NCBI GenBank assembly: GCA_021464415.1
Contig: CM038471.1
Coordinates: forward strand, 13,018,373 to 13,082,372
DNA from: Lonicera japonica
Lineage: Eukaryota; Streptophyta; Magnoliopsida; Dipsacales; Caprifoliaceae
Length of the DNA: 64,000 nt
Direction: 5' to 3'
The position numbers and the translations under genes are program-made. The notes under the pieces are model-generated. The model made no database searches, had not been told where the DNA came from, and saw nothing but the letters and a program-made list of their open reading frames with translations. Positions within the stretch are counted from its first letter, which is position 1. Each line of letters begins with the position of its first letter. Positions 12,261 through 22,467 of this stretch are shown piece by piece.

Positions 12261-12540
12261 AATTGCAAAGGGAGAATGACCAAAAGAAAGAGAGTGAATT
12301 AAAAAAAGAGCGTGAGCAAAAGAAAGAGAGTGATAAAAAGAGAGAAAGAGAGGAAAAGAAAAAGAGTGAAGTGGAAAAAAGTGAGAAAGAAAGAAAACAA
12401 AAGAACTTTTATGCGAGAGCGAGTGAAGTTAAAAGAGCATTTATTCAAGGCAGCCGATGATTGTGCTTTTGTACAAGGAGGCATATTTTAATACTAATGA
12501 ACTTAACTCGTCTTTGCCTAGTTCTATTGTTTCTTTGTTT

Positions 12541-14486
12541 TAGGATTATGCGGATGTCTTTCCTAACGAGATGCCACATGGATTACCGCCAATTAGAGGG
12601 ATTGAACATCAAATTAATTTCGTTCCTAGCGCTACCATTCCAAACAGACTACCCTATCGAAGCAAACCGGAGGAGACGAAAGAGCTACAAAGGCAAGTGT
12701 CTAAACTGATGGAGAAAGGGCACGTGAGGGAAAGCATGAGTCCATGCGCTGTTCCGGTGATGTTAATGCCTAAGAAGGATGGGACGTGCAGAATGTGCGT
12801 TGATTATCGAGCTATCAACAATATAATGGTAAAGTATCGACATCCTATTCCTCGCTTAGATGATATGTTGGATAAGTTGCATGGAGCTTGTGTATTTTCT
12901 AAAATTGATTTAAAAAGTGGGTATCATCAAATTAGAATGAAAGAAAGAGATGAATGGAAAACTGCTTTTAAAATCAAACATGGTTTATATGAGTGGTTAG
13001 TGATGCCCTTTGGGCTAGCTAATGCACCGAGCATTTTCATGCGTTTAATGAATCATGTTCTGCGTGCATTTATTGGCAGATTTGTTGTTGTCTACTTTGA
13101 TGATATCTTGATTTATAGCACAACCTTGAAGGATCATGTTGAGCATTTAAAATCAGTTTTAGATGTGCTTCGAAAAGAAAAGTTATTTGCTAACATGAAG
13201 AAGTGCACTTTTTGCACCCATAAGCTTGTCTTTCTTGGTTTTGTTGTGAGTGCACAAGGTATACAGGTTGATGAGGAAAAAGTACGTGCAATACAAGAGT
13301 GGCCGAGTCCTACAACCGTAGGAAATGTACGAAGTTTTCATGGACTTGCTAGCTTTTACCGGCGGTTTGTGAAAGATTTTAGTACCATAGCCGCGCCGCT
13401 GACGGAGGTGATCAAGAAGAACGTGGGATTCAAATGGAGGGATGAACAAGAGAAGGCGTTCCAATTGATCAAAGAGAAGTTGACCCATGCGCCCGTACTT
13501 GCATTACCAGATTTCACTAAATCATTCGAGCTTGAGTGTGATGCGTCGGGTTTGGGAATAGGGGTTGTTCTTATGCAAGGAGGAAAACCAATTTCCTACT
13601 TTAGCGAGAACTTGAGTGGGGCAACCTTGAACTATCTGACGTATGACAAGGAATTGTATGCATTGGTTAGAGCATTGGAATCTTGGCAACACTACCTTTG
13701 GCCTAAAGAGTTCGTGATTGATATTGATCATGAGTCTTTGAAGCATTTAAGGAGCCAGCACAAGCTGAATAAGAGGCATGCGCACTGGATGGAGTTCATT
13801 GAGACATTCCCATACGTCATTCGGTATAAGCAAAGTGAAAAAAATATTGTTACTGATGCACTTTTGCAAAGGTATGTGTTAATCTCTACTCTTGATTCTA
13901 AATTACTTGGTTTTGAGCATATAAAGGAATTGTATCCAATTGATGTTGATTTTTGTGAAGAGTATAAAGCATGTGAGAAAAATGCAGTGGGTAAGTTCTT
14001 TAGGCATGATGGTTTTTTATTTCGTGAGAATAAATTATGTATGCCTAATTGCTCTATGCGTGATTTGTTAGTGAGGGAAGCCCATGGGGGAGATTTGATT
14101 GGTCATTTCAAGATTGCTAAGACCTTAGATATTTTGCAAGAACACTTCTTTTGGCCACGTATGAAAAGAGACGTTGAGAGAATTTGTGGAAGATATGTTA
14201 CATGTCGGCAAGCAAAGTCCCGTGTGCAACCGCATGGCTTATATACACCATTACCTATTCCTAGTGAACCTTGGATAGACATTTCCATGGATTTTGTTTT
14301 GGGTTTACCTAGGTCTAAGAATGGTAGAGATTCAATTTTTGTGGTCGTGGATAGATTTTCTAAAATGGCTCATTTTATTCCATGTCACAAAACTGATGAT
14401 GCTTCGCATGTTGTTGATTTGTTCTTTAGAGAAATTGTGAGATTGCATAGTATGTCTAGGACCATTGTTTCCGATAGAGACACTAA
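12541..14486 (+). pseudogene. Gypsy reverse transcriptase, RNase H and integrase N-part
   Basis: A 643-codon open stretch (12571-14502) contains the RT core with catalytic FDD ([12 protein letters not shown]) preceded by LKSGYHQI and [10 protein letters not shown], and RNase H with [10 protein letters not shown] and the KELYAL helix. The zinc-binding H-H-C-C region of integrase follows ([11 protein letters not shown] ... CGRYVTCRQ), then the integrase core with its first and second Asp ([15 protein letters not shown]). The upstream end is closed by a TAG at 12541 where CAG is expected. The reading ends where a MITE was inserted just after the second catalytic Asp. Family, order and length are typical of plant gypsy pol. 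Confidence 0.92.
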
Positions 14487-14877
14487 GGGCTTGTTTGGTT
14501 AACGTTTCTAGATAAGTTTTCTAGATAAGTTTTTAAAAATTTGGTGTTTGGTTGAATGTTTTGAGTTAGAGTTTTTATGTTGAAAAGTGAATTTGGTTTT
14601 GTTTGACTTTTTTTCAACTAATGAAAAAAACGCATAAAAAATTTTAAAAAATAGTTACAATGGATCTTATTTTATAGATCTCGATAAATAGGTTTTAAAT
14701 ATATATTTTTTATTATTTTTTGATTTTTGAATTTAAAGTTATGGCGTTTTAAAAAAAAATTAGAGAGAGAAAGTATAGTGAAATAAATTTTGGGAAGTGT
14801 GAAAGTAGAGTTGGTTTTGAGTTGTGTTTTTAAAATTTTGAGAAAAAAAAAAAAAAAAAGAGCAACCAAACAAGCCC
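14487..14877. mobile_element. Tourist-like (PIF/Harbinger) MITE inside integrase
   Basis: A 391-bp AT-rich insert with exact 14-bp terminal inverted repeats (TIRs) GGGCTTGTTTGGTT / AACCAAACAAGCCC, flanked by TAA on both sides (14484-14486 and 14878-14880). TAA target duplication and this TIR are typical of Tourist-like MITEs. Removing it and one TAA rejoins the integrase frame. A second member of the same family, in opposite orientation, is at about 21828-22210. Confidence 0.9.
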
Positions 14878-15718
14878 TAAGTTCTTAAGCTACTTTTGGA
14901 AGACCTTGTGGTGTAAGTTAGGAACTAAGTTATTATTTTCTACTACTTGTCACCCACAGTCTGATGGTCAAACTGAGGTTGTAAATAGAACTTTATCTAC
15001 TTTGTTAAGGGCTATCATTAAAAAGAACATTAGAACATGGGAGGAATGTTTACCGCATGTTGAGTTTGCTTATAATTGCACTGTTCATTTTGCTATTCAA
15101 TTTTCACCTTTTCAAATTGTGTATGGATTTAATCCTTTGACTCCATTAGATTTATCTCCATTACCTTATTCTCAATATACTAATCTTGATGGAAAGAAAA
15201 AGGCTGAGTTTGTTAAGTAGATCCATGAGAAGGCAAGGCTCAACATTGAACGGAGGACGGAGCAATATGCAAAGCAGGCAAATAAAGGGCGACAGAAGCT
15301 GGTTTTTGAACCCGGAGATTCGGTATGGCTGCACATGCGGAAAGAACAATTTTCGGAGCAACGTCGTTCTAAGCTACTTCCTAGAGGAGATGGACCTTTT
15401 TAAGTTCTTGAGCGCGTCAACGATAATGCTTATAAGCTGGATCTACCAGGAGAGTACAGCGTTAGCGCTACTTTTAACGTTGCTGACTTAAGTCCGTTTG
15501 ATGCCAGTGATGATTTGAGGGCAAATCCTTTTCAAGAGGAAGGGAATGATGGAGGCAAGGCTGTTGTGAAAAATGCAAACAATTCAAAGACCATCCAAGT
15601 TCCAAAAGGCCCAAGTACAAGGTCGCGGGCTAAGAAGTTAAAGGCTGAGCTTAATGGATTAATTCAAGCTATTTGGGCTCAAGAAGAAAGCACAATCAAG
15701 CCCATTGAAGGGGAAAAA
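14878..15718 (+). pseudogene. Gypsy integrase C-part and pol C-terminus
   Basis: The frame resumes after the MITE with the catalytic Glu region ([13 protein letters not shown]), the rest of the core, and the GPY/F-like module ([11 protein letters not shown]). It ends in a TRSRAKKLKAELNGL tail common in plant gypsy polyproteins. Two TAR stops interrupt it (15218-15220 in EFVK*IHEKA and about 15401 in GDGPF*VLERV), both at positions where Gln is usual. No chromodomain is visible. Confidence 0.85.
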
Positions 15719-16242
15719 TGTGGAGCATAAAATGGAGGCTGGATTACACTTATTCAAGCCCAATTGGAGTGAGAAGACCATGTCTATGCGGCCCAAGAGT
15801 GTGGAGTCAAGCCCACACGTTTTTTTTATTATTTATTTATTATTGTTATTTCTTTTAAAAGACTAGTTCTTGTTTGATTAGGATTTGTTTTGAGGATTCC
15901 TTGTTCGATTGGTGACTTGTTGCCTAAGTTTTCTTCTCCCTATTTAAAGGGGGGTTCATTGTTTTATTTTATATACTAAGACATTATTCATAATAATATT
16001 GGGTGATTTAATCATATTTGGTTCTTCACGAACTACTTGAACTTATCGGTTTGTCCATGGCGTTCATCCGACTTATCAATCGGTATTCCGCACCCGGTTG
16101 TGGCGTCTACGTTTCCCACCCTAATATGATTGTAGAAACGATTCAGGTTCTTAATTTGCTACGGTTTTCATGTGTGTCAAGGTTCGCACAACCAATTCAT
16201 TGTGTTGGCGGGTTTTGAGCGATATCACTGTAGGTCGTATCA
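15719..16242 (+). repeat. 3' LTR of the gypsy element with polypurine tract
   Basis: The polypurine tract GAAGGGGAAAAA (15707-15718) precedes TGTGGAGC, the LTR start. A TATA box CTATTTAAAGG lies at about 15940-15950, and the end is GGTCGTATCA. Its middle part (TTCTTCACGAACTACTTGAA ... CGACTTATCAATCG) is also found in the LTRs of the element at 54031-56419, so the two families are related. Confidence 0.8.
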
Positions 16243-16471
16243 GTTATTGGATTAACAATAATTCTAAAGGGACATGTAAGACTGACATATCTAGTACAAC
16301 CACTATGCATTGATTAAAATGTGGGGTCCATATGTATTTCATCCAAGTCACAATCCATTCTAACCGACTACTAATCGCCAGACTGGAATGTAACTAGTTT
16401 TATGTCAGATAAATATGTCTACCTATAACTACTCTTGGATTAACTGATGTGAGAGAGAATACAGAAAAGAA

Positions 16472-16582
16472 TTAAACAGACATGGACATAATCTGGCGTG
16501 CAAAAGAAGGATCTTGGTGCAAGAGTTCCCTCAGGTTGCTCTCCACCTCTGCCATTTGCTTCTCCATGTACTCCTTTGAGCT
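16472..16582 (-). pseudogene. Orphan duplicate of the last PFD1 exon
   Basis: On the minus strand a TGCAG acceptor is followed by 111 nt that encode the 36-residue C-terminal helix of prefoldin subunit 1 and a TAA stop. It is the same length and frame as the genuine last exon (26902-27012). The only residue change visible is Leu to Phe in the QDPS(L/F)ARQ motif. There is no upstream exon in this segment copy, so on its own it is a gene fragment. Because acceptor, frame and stop are intact, it could act as an alternative terminal exon about 10.4 kb downstream of the first. Confidence 0.85.
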
Positions 16583-17331
16583 CTGCATATGCGCATTTCC
16601 GTCATTCATTCATTCAAACAAAACAACAACAACCCCTCGTTTTCTAACTTACCAAATAATAATAATAATAATAATACATTTATGCATTTATTCTCACAGT
16701 AAACTGTGCAAGCATAAAAAGAAATTATCTCCCAATTTTTCACATATGTAAATTATACAAGCGTAATCAAATTCCCATACTTAATTATCTCCCATTTTGA
16801 ACATAACGAAAAGGGCATTTTGAATATCAATTTGAGATTTTGAGGCAAAAAGTATTTGTAAGGAAAGTGCAACTATGAACAGCCACATTGCTCCAACTTC
16901 ATTGAATCTCAAGTGCTCTACCAGGTCATATGCCTTTCTTTCATAACAAAAGCAATCCTTAGAGCATCGATGGTGGTTTTTCTGTACAACATATTTATCC
17001 TATAGCACTGCATTGTACAACATGCTAACGAAGGATAAAGTTGAGTTCGACCATGTTGCTTCTCATGCGGTCAACTATTGTCCAATTGGGTTCTGTATAG
17101 ATAACACTTGGGGCATGTTTGGCAAACAATTCCCAGGCTTTAGAATTGGAATCAGGAATGTCACTAGCTTTTCTCTTGTTTGGCTACAAATAATGATCAT
17201 AGGTTTAGATTTGTATCATGATTCCAAGAATCGCAATTCCATAAAACTAATTCCACAACTAGAGTAGAGTTTCCACATGGAATTCGCCACCAAAGGCAGA
17301 GTCATAACCTACTGCTACTCTTCAATCTTCT

Positions 17332-18170
17332 CTAAGGAATGTCTAGGTCCAGAAAATCCGAGACCCTAGAGTTATTTAATTTGAAAAAAGTATGGATTTT
17401 AAAAGTCCAAACCCGGTGAGCGTACATAGAAAAAGGAGGACATGAACCTAACCTCTCAATCAAAAAAAAAAAGAAGTCTAAAAAATGGGTTTTATGAATA
17501 GTCTATTTCGGCTTACGGAACAACTAATTAAAGCTGCCGCTACGAAAATATAATAGAAATGCATGACTCAAGCTGGAGAGACATGTCTAGACCCTCCAAG
17601 GTAGCAACTCGAGCTGGAGCCGTGTTTTACCAAACAGTACTGGATGCCCAAGACCTATAGCAGCTAGGCCATCCGCAACGGCATTGCCCTCTCTATATAG
17701 ATGTACAACTCAACCCAAATGGTACGCCATCTATGTTGATGAGAAAACTCAGTACCCTCAATCACCGCCAAAGTCTACCAAGAAAGTTACATCAACACCA
17801 ACATCAAAACAATAATCCCAATTACAAATGCTAGACTAGTCCAACCTCTTCAGCATTGGACCAGTCCTCTAGATCACTGGATCAATCCTCTTCGCCGGTA
17901 GACTAATCTAACACCACCACCACCACCACCCTAGCCCCTCCCTCCCTCCCTACCTCCAGACCAGAATTTGGGGCGCTTTGAATCGCAGGACCCTGCACCA
18001 TGGAAATTGGAAAGAGCCTAGGACTATACATACATTTTGAGGATACATTAATTATCCTGTAGTTAATGGCCAAGAATCAAACTTATGCAATTACAAAGTG
18101 AACTCTTAATTTGATACATTCCACAAGGGTAAGGTGGAATATGATTTAGGTAGGAGCGATAGATTGATAA
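17332..18170. other. Spacer between the segment copies with RNase H-like relic
   Basis: The 840-bp spacer contains, on the minus strand at about 17650-17725, the stretch HLYREGNAVADGLAAIG. This is the C-terminal signature of the RNase H-like (RVT_3) domains of plant non-LTR elements. Frameshifts and stops surround it. Short (CAC)n and (CCCT)n runs lie at about 17910-17955. Nothing else is recognisable. Confidence 0.55.
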
Positions 18171-18440
18171 TATACAATATACACTAATAAAAGGAAGCAC
18201 CTTTGGGGGGGGGGGGGAATTTGCTACTCCCTTGGTTCAACATTACTTGGCGCTTTTCATTAAGAATATACTAATTTCAACGTAACATAAATGATTGAAA
18301 ACAAACTTATTGTGTACATATATATATAAAGCTGGGTCCCAAAAATGATTTCCTTTTAATTAAAGAACGGACTTCCCCTTTCTAGAGCCTGGCTCTCTCT
18401 ATATATATTTATATATTTATATACTAATTCATAATCCATG

Positions 18441-18441
<1 letters not shown>

Positions 18442-18494
<53 letters not shown>
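18442..18494. repeat. (AT)n microsatellite
   Basis: About 26 AT units beside a MITE. The adjoining phrase TACTAATTCATAATCCATGC occurs here and again, slightly changed, at about 18812-18832 on the far side of the MITE. Confidence 0.95.
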
Positions 18495-18498
<4 letters not shown>

Positions 18499-18533
18499 CT
18501 ATATTTATTGGGGGGAGGAGGAGGGGGAGAAGG

Positions 18534-18805
18534 GAGGGTGATACTGACACGTACCAAAACACTCTCTAACATTCTGTCAAATTTAGTCAGTCCCTAAGTA
18601 CCGAGTATATGTCCACATACTCACTGCTTAGGGGCCGAGCCATTGTTGGGTAAAAAAAAAAACACTAGCTCGGCGCTTAAGCACCAAGTATGTGCACATA
18701 TACTCGGTGCTTAGAGACTGAGTAAATGTGCACATACTCGGTCTCAGCGGCCGAGACAATGTTGTAGTGTTTGAGAGTGTTTTGGTGCTGTGAATAGCAT
18801 CACCC
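18534..18805. mobile_element. MITE with GGGTGAT ends and internal hairpins
   Basis: The left end GGGTGATACT and right end AGCATCACCC (reverse complement GGGTGATGCT) extend into a longer imperfect TIR sharing CCAAAACACTCTC. The interior has nested inverted motifs around ACTCGGTGCTTA. Copy 1 has no such insert at the matching place (about 4308). A G-rich run of about 27 bp separates the left TIR from the TATTTAT flank, so the TSD is uncertain. Confidence 0.65.
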
Positions 18806-19523
18806 TATTTATATACTAACTCAGAATCAATGCTAAAGGCACTATTCACCAAAAAGTATTTTACAATTTCAACCACACAATCTTTTATGGCTTATAGAGG
18901 CGTGGCTAACTTGAGACCAATCGGTTCGAGTGACCACACTTGGTGTTTAAAAAAATGCACTTTATTATAATATTTTTTTTCGAGAATTTGAATTTGTGTA
19001 TAGATTTGACACCACTTGGCAGCTAGCACCAAAAACTTAAAAGAAAAATACCATTATGGGGAAAATTATACACTCTCTCTAGCTGGTTCGAATTAAGAGT
19101 TACTTTGACTTTGGTACTTTTTTTAAAAGAAAAAAATGTTTAACTTAATCAACGGTTAATAATACGATGCAACTGGATCACCAACGGTTAATAATACGAT
19201 GCAACTGGATCACCAATATTCTATGGTCAAAATGTTTTTAGTAAACAAAAATCTCGTTAAAGGGACGACCTAATCCCAAAGAAATATTATTTTACCCCAC
19301 TAGCCAAATTTCCTATCTACGCCATTGATCAATTTATCTATTTTAGGAATTCAAAACCCCTTGCCCCTTATTATTACATATATGCAAGGTTGTAACTTGT
19401 GTCAAAATTCTTGTTATGCATGTGAAGAAAAAAACGCCAGGAAGAGATGGGAAAACATTTGGCCTTGTTCCTGTGCTCTACATCTCCGAATCTTGACCCA
19501 CCAATATATATCAAAATAAGTAT

Positions 19524-20241
19524 GGGTGATGTTATATGCACCCCACTTTTGTAGCTAGAATAACACAAATTTCAAACAAGGCTTTTTTTATAGGGGCAAC
19601 CAAAATATTAACCATTTGGTGTTGTGGCTACAAATCAGGGGTTGGTTGCCCCAATACATAACATACAAGTCGATAAACAGTTGCCGACTTAAAGATCAAC
19701 ATTTGGTGGCAATTTACCGAGTTAGAGATTAAAATTCAATAACTTTTTGCCGAGATTAAATGTCAGTGAAATATATCTAAAAATTGACTCCGCCAAAGTT
19801 TGCCGTATGTTAAGTTGGTGGAAGGTTACCAAATTGAATGTTGAAGTTCGGCAACAAGACACTGACTCGGTGCTTAAATTTGGGGTGTCACCATATGGGG
19901 TTGGTTGCCCCAATACATAACATACAAGTCGGTAGCAAGTTGCCAACTTCAAGGTCAACATTCGATGGCAATTCACCGAGTTAGAAGTTAAAATTCGGTA
20001 ACCTTTTGCCGATATCAAATGTCAGTGAAATAGTTCTAAAAATTGATTCGGCCAAAGTTTGCCGAATGTCAAGTCGATTGAAGGTTACCAAATCGAATGT
20101 CGAAATCCGGCAACAAAACACCGACTCGATGCTTAAATTTGGGGTGTCACCATATGGTGCCATGATCTATAACTTTTAAATTGTAGTGTTAATGCTACAT
20201 TGATATTTTGGCTATAAAGTCGGGTGCCTATAACATCACCC
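19524..20241. mobile_element. Mutator-type MITE with internal 259-bp tandem duplication
   Basis: The ends are GGGTGATGTTATATGCACCC and, reversed, GGGTGATGTTATAGGCACCC, extending to about 38 bp of imperfect TIR. It is flanked by AATAAGTAT (19515-19523) and AACAAGTAT (20242-20250), a 9-bp TSD with one mismatch. Copy 1 shows the empty site near 4930-4955. The interior is two tandem copies of a 259-bp unit (19638-19896 and 19897-about 20155), each starting GGGGTTGGTTGCCCC. Confidence 0.8.
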
Positions 20242-20603
20242 AACAAGTATACGTAATTTTTCAACTTTTCCCCTTGTTTTTAATTTGGAAGGAATGTTTG
20301 ATTATCATCAACATAATTTTTTGACTTATTCTCTACTATAATGTAATCCTTTTGAGATATTCCCTTATAAATGGGTAAAGTGTAACGACTATAAAAATAA
20401 AAAGGAGCCCACGTAAAAGGTTGTATCTTAAATATCTAAATTAATAGTTGCCAATTTTGCAACTATTAATTTAGATATTTCTTACCATTCTTACATATTG
20501 GCTATTCCTCTATGCCATTCAATCGTACTAGTTTTTGGTAGGTACTTGATTGCAACTTTTTCTCCCTTTTTTTTTCAATTGTTCAATTGATATTTTTCAA
20601 ATA

Positions 20604-21368
20604 GGCTTAATGACATATTTGACCAATAAATTTTATCATTTTTTTCAATTAAATCATTAAACTTTTTTTGTCTAAAAATCTACTAAACTTTCAATAACGT
20701 TTCAATTTAACCCAACCATTTAACACCGTTAATTAAAATTAACGAAAAATATGAGTTAGACATTAAGAAGTTCACGTGGCATCCACGTGGACAGATGAGA
20801 TGGCAAAAACCATCAAGTGAGACGCACATGTAAGATTCTCATACTTAATTAATGTGCTCAACGGCTATAGTTGTAGAATTAGTGTTTTATATACGAACAA
20901 AAATTAGGGGAAAATTGTGTAAATCAAAAATTGTTGATTCTTCCTCAAAAATTGGTATGCATGATTGCTTGTATATATTTTGTTGAGTTTTATTGATGGT
21001 CGTCTTCTTCAGCAGATTTTGGTTTAGGTGAGTCTATGGTTTAAATTGAGAGAACGACGGTTGAGTTTTGTTGAAAAAAATTCACATATTTTTTCTTCAT
21101 TAAAATATAACTCTTTGTTTAAATGAGGATAACTTCACACGTGCGTGTTACATGATGGTTTTTGCTATCTCATCTATCCACGTGGATGCCACATGGACTC
21201 CTTAATATCTAATTCAAAAATTACGTTATCTCTAATTAATGGTGTTAAATGATTGGGTTAAATTGAAACGTTATTGAAAGTTCAGTAAGTTTTTTGACCA
21301 AAAAAAAAAGTTTAGTAACCAAATTGAAAAAAATGATAGATTTCGTTGGTCAAATTTGTCACTAAGCC
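20604..21368. mobile_element. Mutator-like MITE with about 240-bp terminal inverted repeats
   Basis: The 765-bp element begins GGCTTAATGACATATTTGAC and ends in the inverted GGCTTAGTGACAAATTTGAC. Matching arms run about 240 bp inward. It is flanked by perfect 9-bp TTTCAAATA (20595-20603 and 21369-21377). Copy 1 has a single TTTCAAATA at about 5325-5333, the undisturbed target. No transposase is encoded, so mobilisation would need a MULE elsewhere. Confidence 0.92.
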
Positions 21369-21827
21369 TTTCAAATATGGTTTTTTGTTATTATTATTTA
21401 ATTCTTTATGTTGTATCTAAGTTGGATAAACTATAACTTAACTATCTTTAAAATGCAATTAAATCAAAAGAAAAAAAGCAATTTTAGAAAAATATCATAA
21501 AACCAATTCAATAAAATATTAGGAAAAATGAAAATTGAAGCTCCGTCAACATACTCAAAATTTTAACAAATATTCTAGTGAAGAAATATATGTATGTCAT
21601 ATCCAGTTTGCCAAATAATTAAAAATAGGAGTTATCACATAAACCGCCGATATTCGAATTCTCTTTCTTTCCTCCTTTTCCAAAGAACCGTCAAATCAAA
21701 AAATGTAGTGGTTTTGAATGAAAAATCTCACATATGTATACATATATAATCCTTGATTTCAAAACCTTTCCCAAAAAAGTATACAAGCTTTAAAAAACAA
21801 AAAATAATAATAACCAATCATGTCTAA

Positions 21828-22210
21828 AGCTTTTGCCCCTGTATCTTACTATTTTTTATTTTTTTTTGTCAAATTTTAAAAACTCAACTCAAAATCAATT
21901 TTACTTTTACACTTCCTAAAATTTATTTAACTTTATTTTCTCTCTTTAAAAAAACTTTTAAAACACTATAACTTTAAATTCAAAAATCAAAATTAAATAA
22001 AAAATATATATTTAAAACATACTCGTCGAGATCTATAAAATAATATTCATTGTAATTATTTTTTAAAATTTTTTTATGAGATTTTTTAGTTAGTTAAAAA
22101 AAACTCAAATAAAAACTAAATTTACTTTCAACATACTTCTAAATTCTACCAAACACTATATTTTAAAAACTCAACTTAAAAATCTAACAAAATATGAACC
22201 AAACAACCCC
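21828..22210. mobile_element. Tourist-like MITE, same family as 14487-14877
   Basis: Read in reverse complement, this insert aligns along its whole length with the MITE in the gypsy integrase (shared TATATTTAAAAC, ATCGAGATCTATAAAATAA and terminal GG..TTGTTTGGTT). Its left TIR is degraded and the TSD is unclear. It is absent from copy 1 (about 5818-5840). Confidence 0.75.
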
Positions 22211-22467
22211 TTTCTTTCTCAACCAATCACACTTCATAGCTTTTTCATTGATTATTTTTCAAAAGATGCCCATAATCTAACCCAAAAGCTATTCAAACGA
22301 TATCAGCCTCAAAAAGTCAAAAGTTGCTGAAAAAGCAAAATGTATGCCAGGCATCATGATCATGAGAGTCCACTGTTAAAGAAGCAACAGGCAATTATTG
22401 TTTTTCTCATCATTATTTTCCAATGGACCATATTACTATTTCCACCCATCGAGGTCATATAGTGAAC

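Larger units (their letters stand above)
9481..16242 (+). mobile_element. Ty3/gypsy retrotransposon, decayed, 5' LTR almost absent
   Basis: The order is: a 22-bp 5' LTR stub (9481-9502), a primer site, a leader, gag, protease, reverse transcriptase, RNase H, integrase (split by a MITE at 14487-14877), a polypurine tract and a 524-bp 3' LTR. Gag-pol is broken by several stops and two frame changes, so it is not functional. It sits inside copy 1 of the duplicated segment; flanks on both sides resume the alignment with copy 2. About 270 bp present in copy 2 (26400-26675) are missing at the site, so the left end seems to have been lost in a deletion that took flank and LTR together. Confidence 0.9.
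4001..17331 (+). repeat. Segmental duplication, copy 1 (direct orientation)
   Basis: From about 4001 the sequence aligns with the segment from about 18171. Shared landmarks in the same order are: GAAGCACCTTT, AATCCATGCTAAAGGCACTATTCACC, a CACGTGTCTCATTTGTAA stretch, a chromodomain-LTR relic, ATATGGAATGTTGCAT, and the terminal PFD1 exon. This copy carries private insertions: a SINE (6935-7167), about 950 bp at 7906-8870, the gypsy element (9481-16242) and about 350 bp near 16865-17215. The landmark positions and empty sites are read directly; percent identity was not computed. Confidence 0.85.

Noticed and set aside
12299..12484. Minus-strand hydrophobic frame
   Set aside because: Antisense of the Lys/Glu-rich linker of gypsy pol.
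16018..16218. 66-codon frame near the gypsy 3' end
   Set aside because: Lies within the 3' LTR; the same blocks occur in non-coding LTRs at 54350 and 56200.
18356..18562. Minus-strand frame with poly-Tyr/Ile
   Set aside because: Translation of the (AT)n microsatellite.
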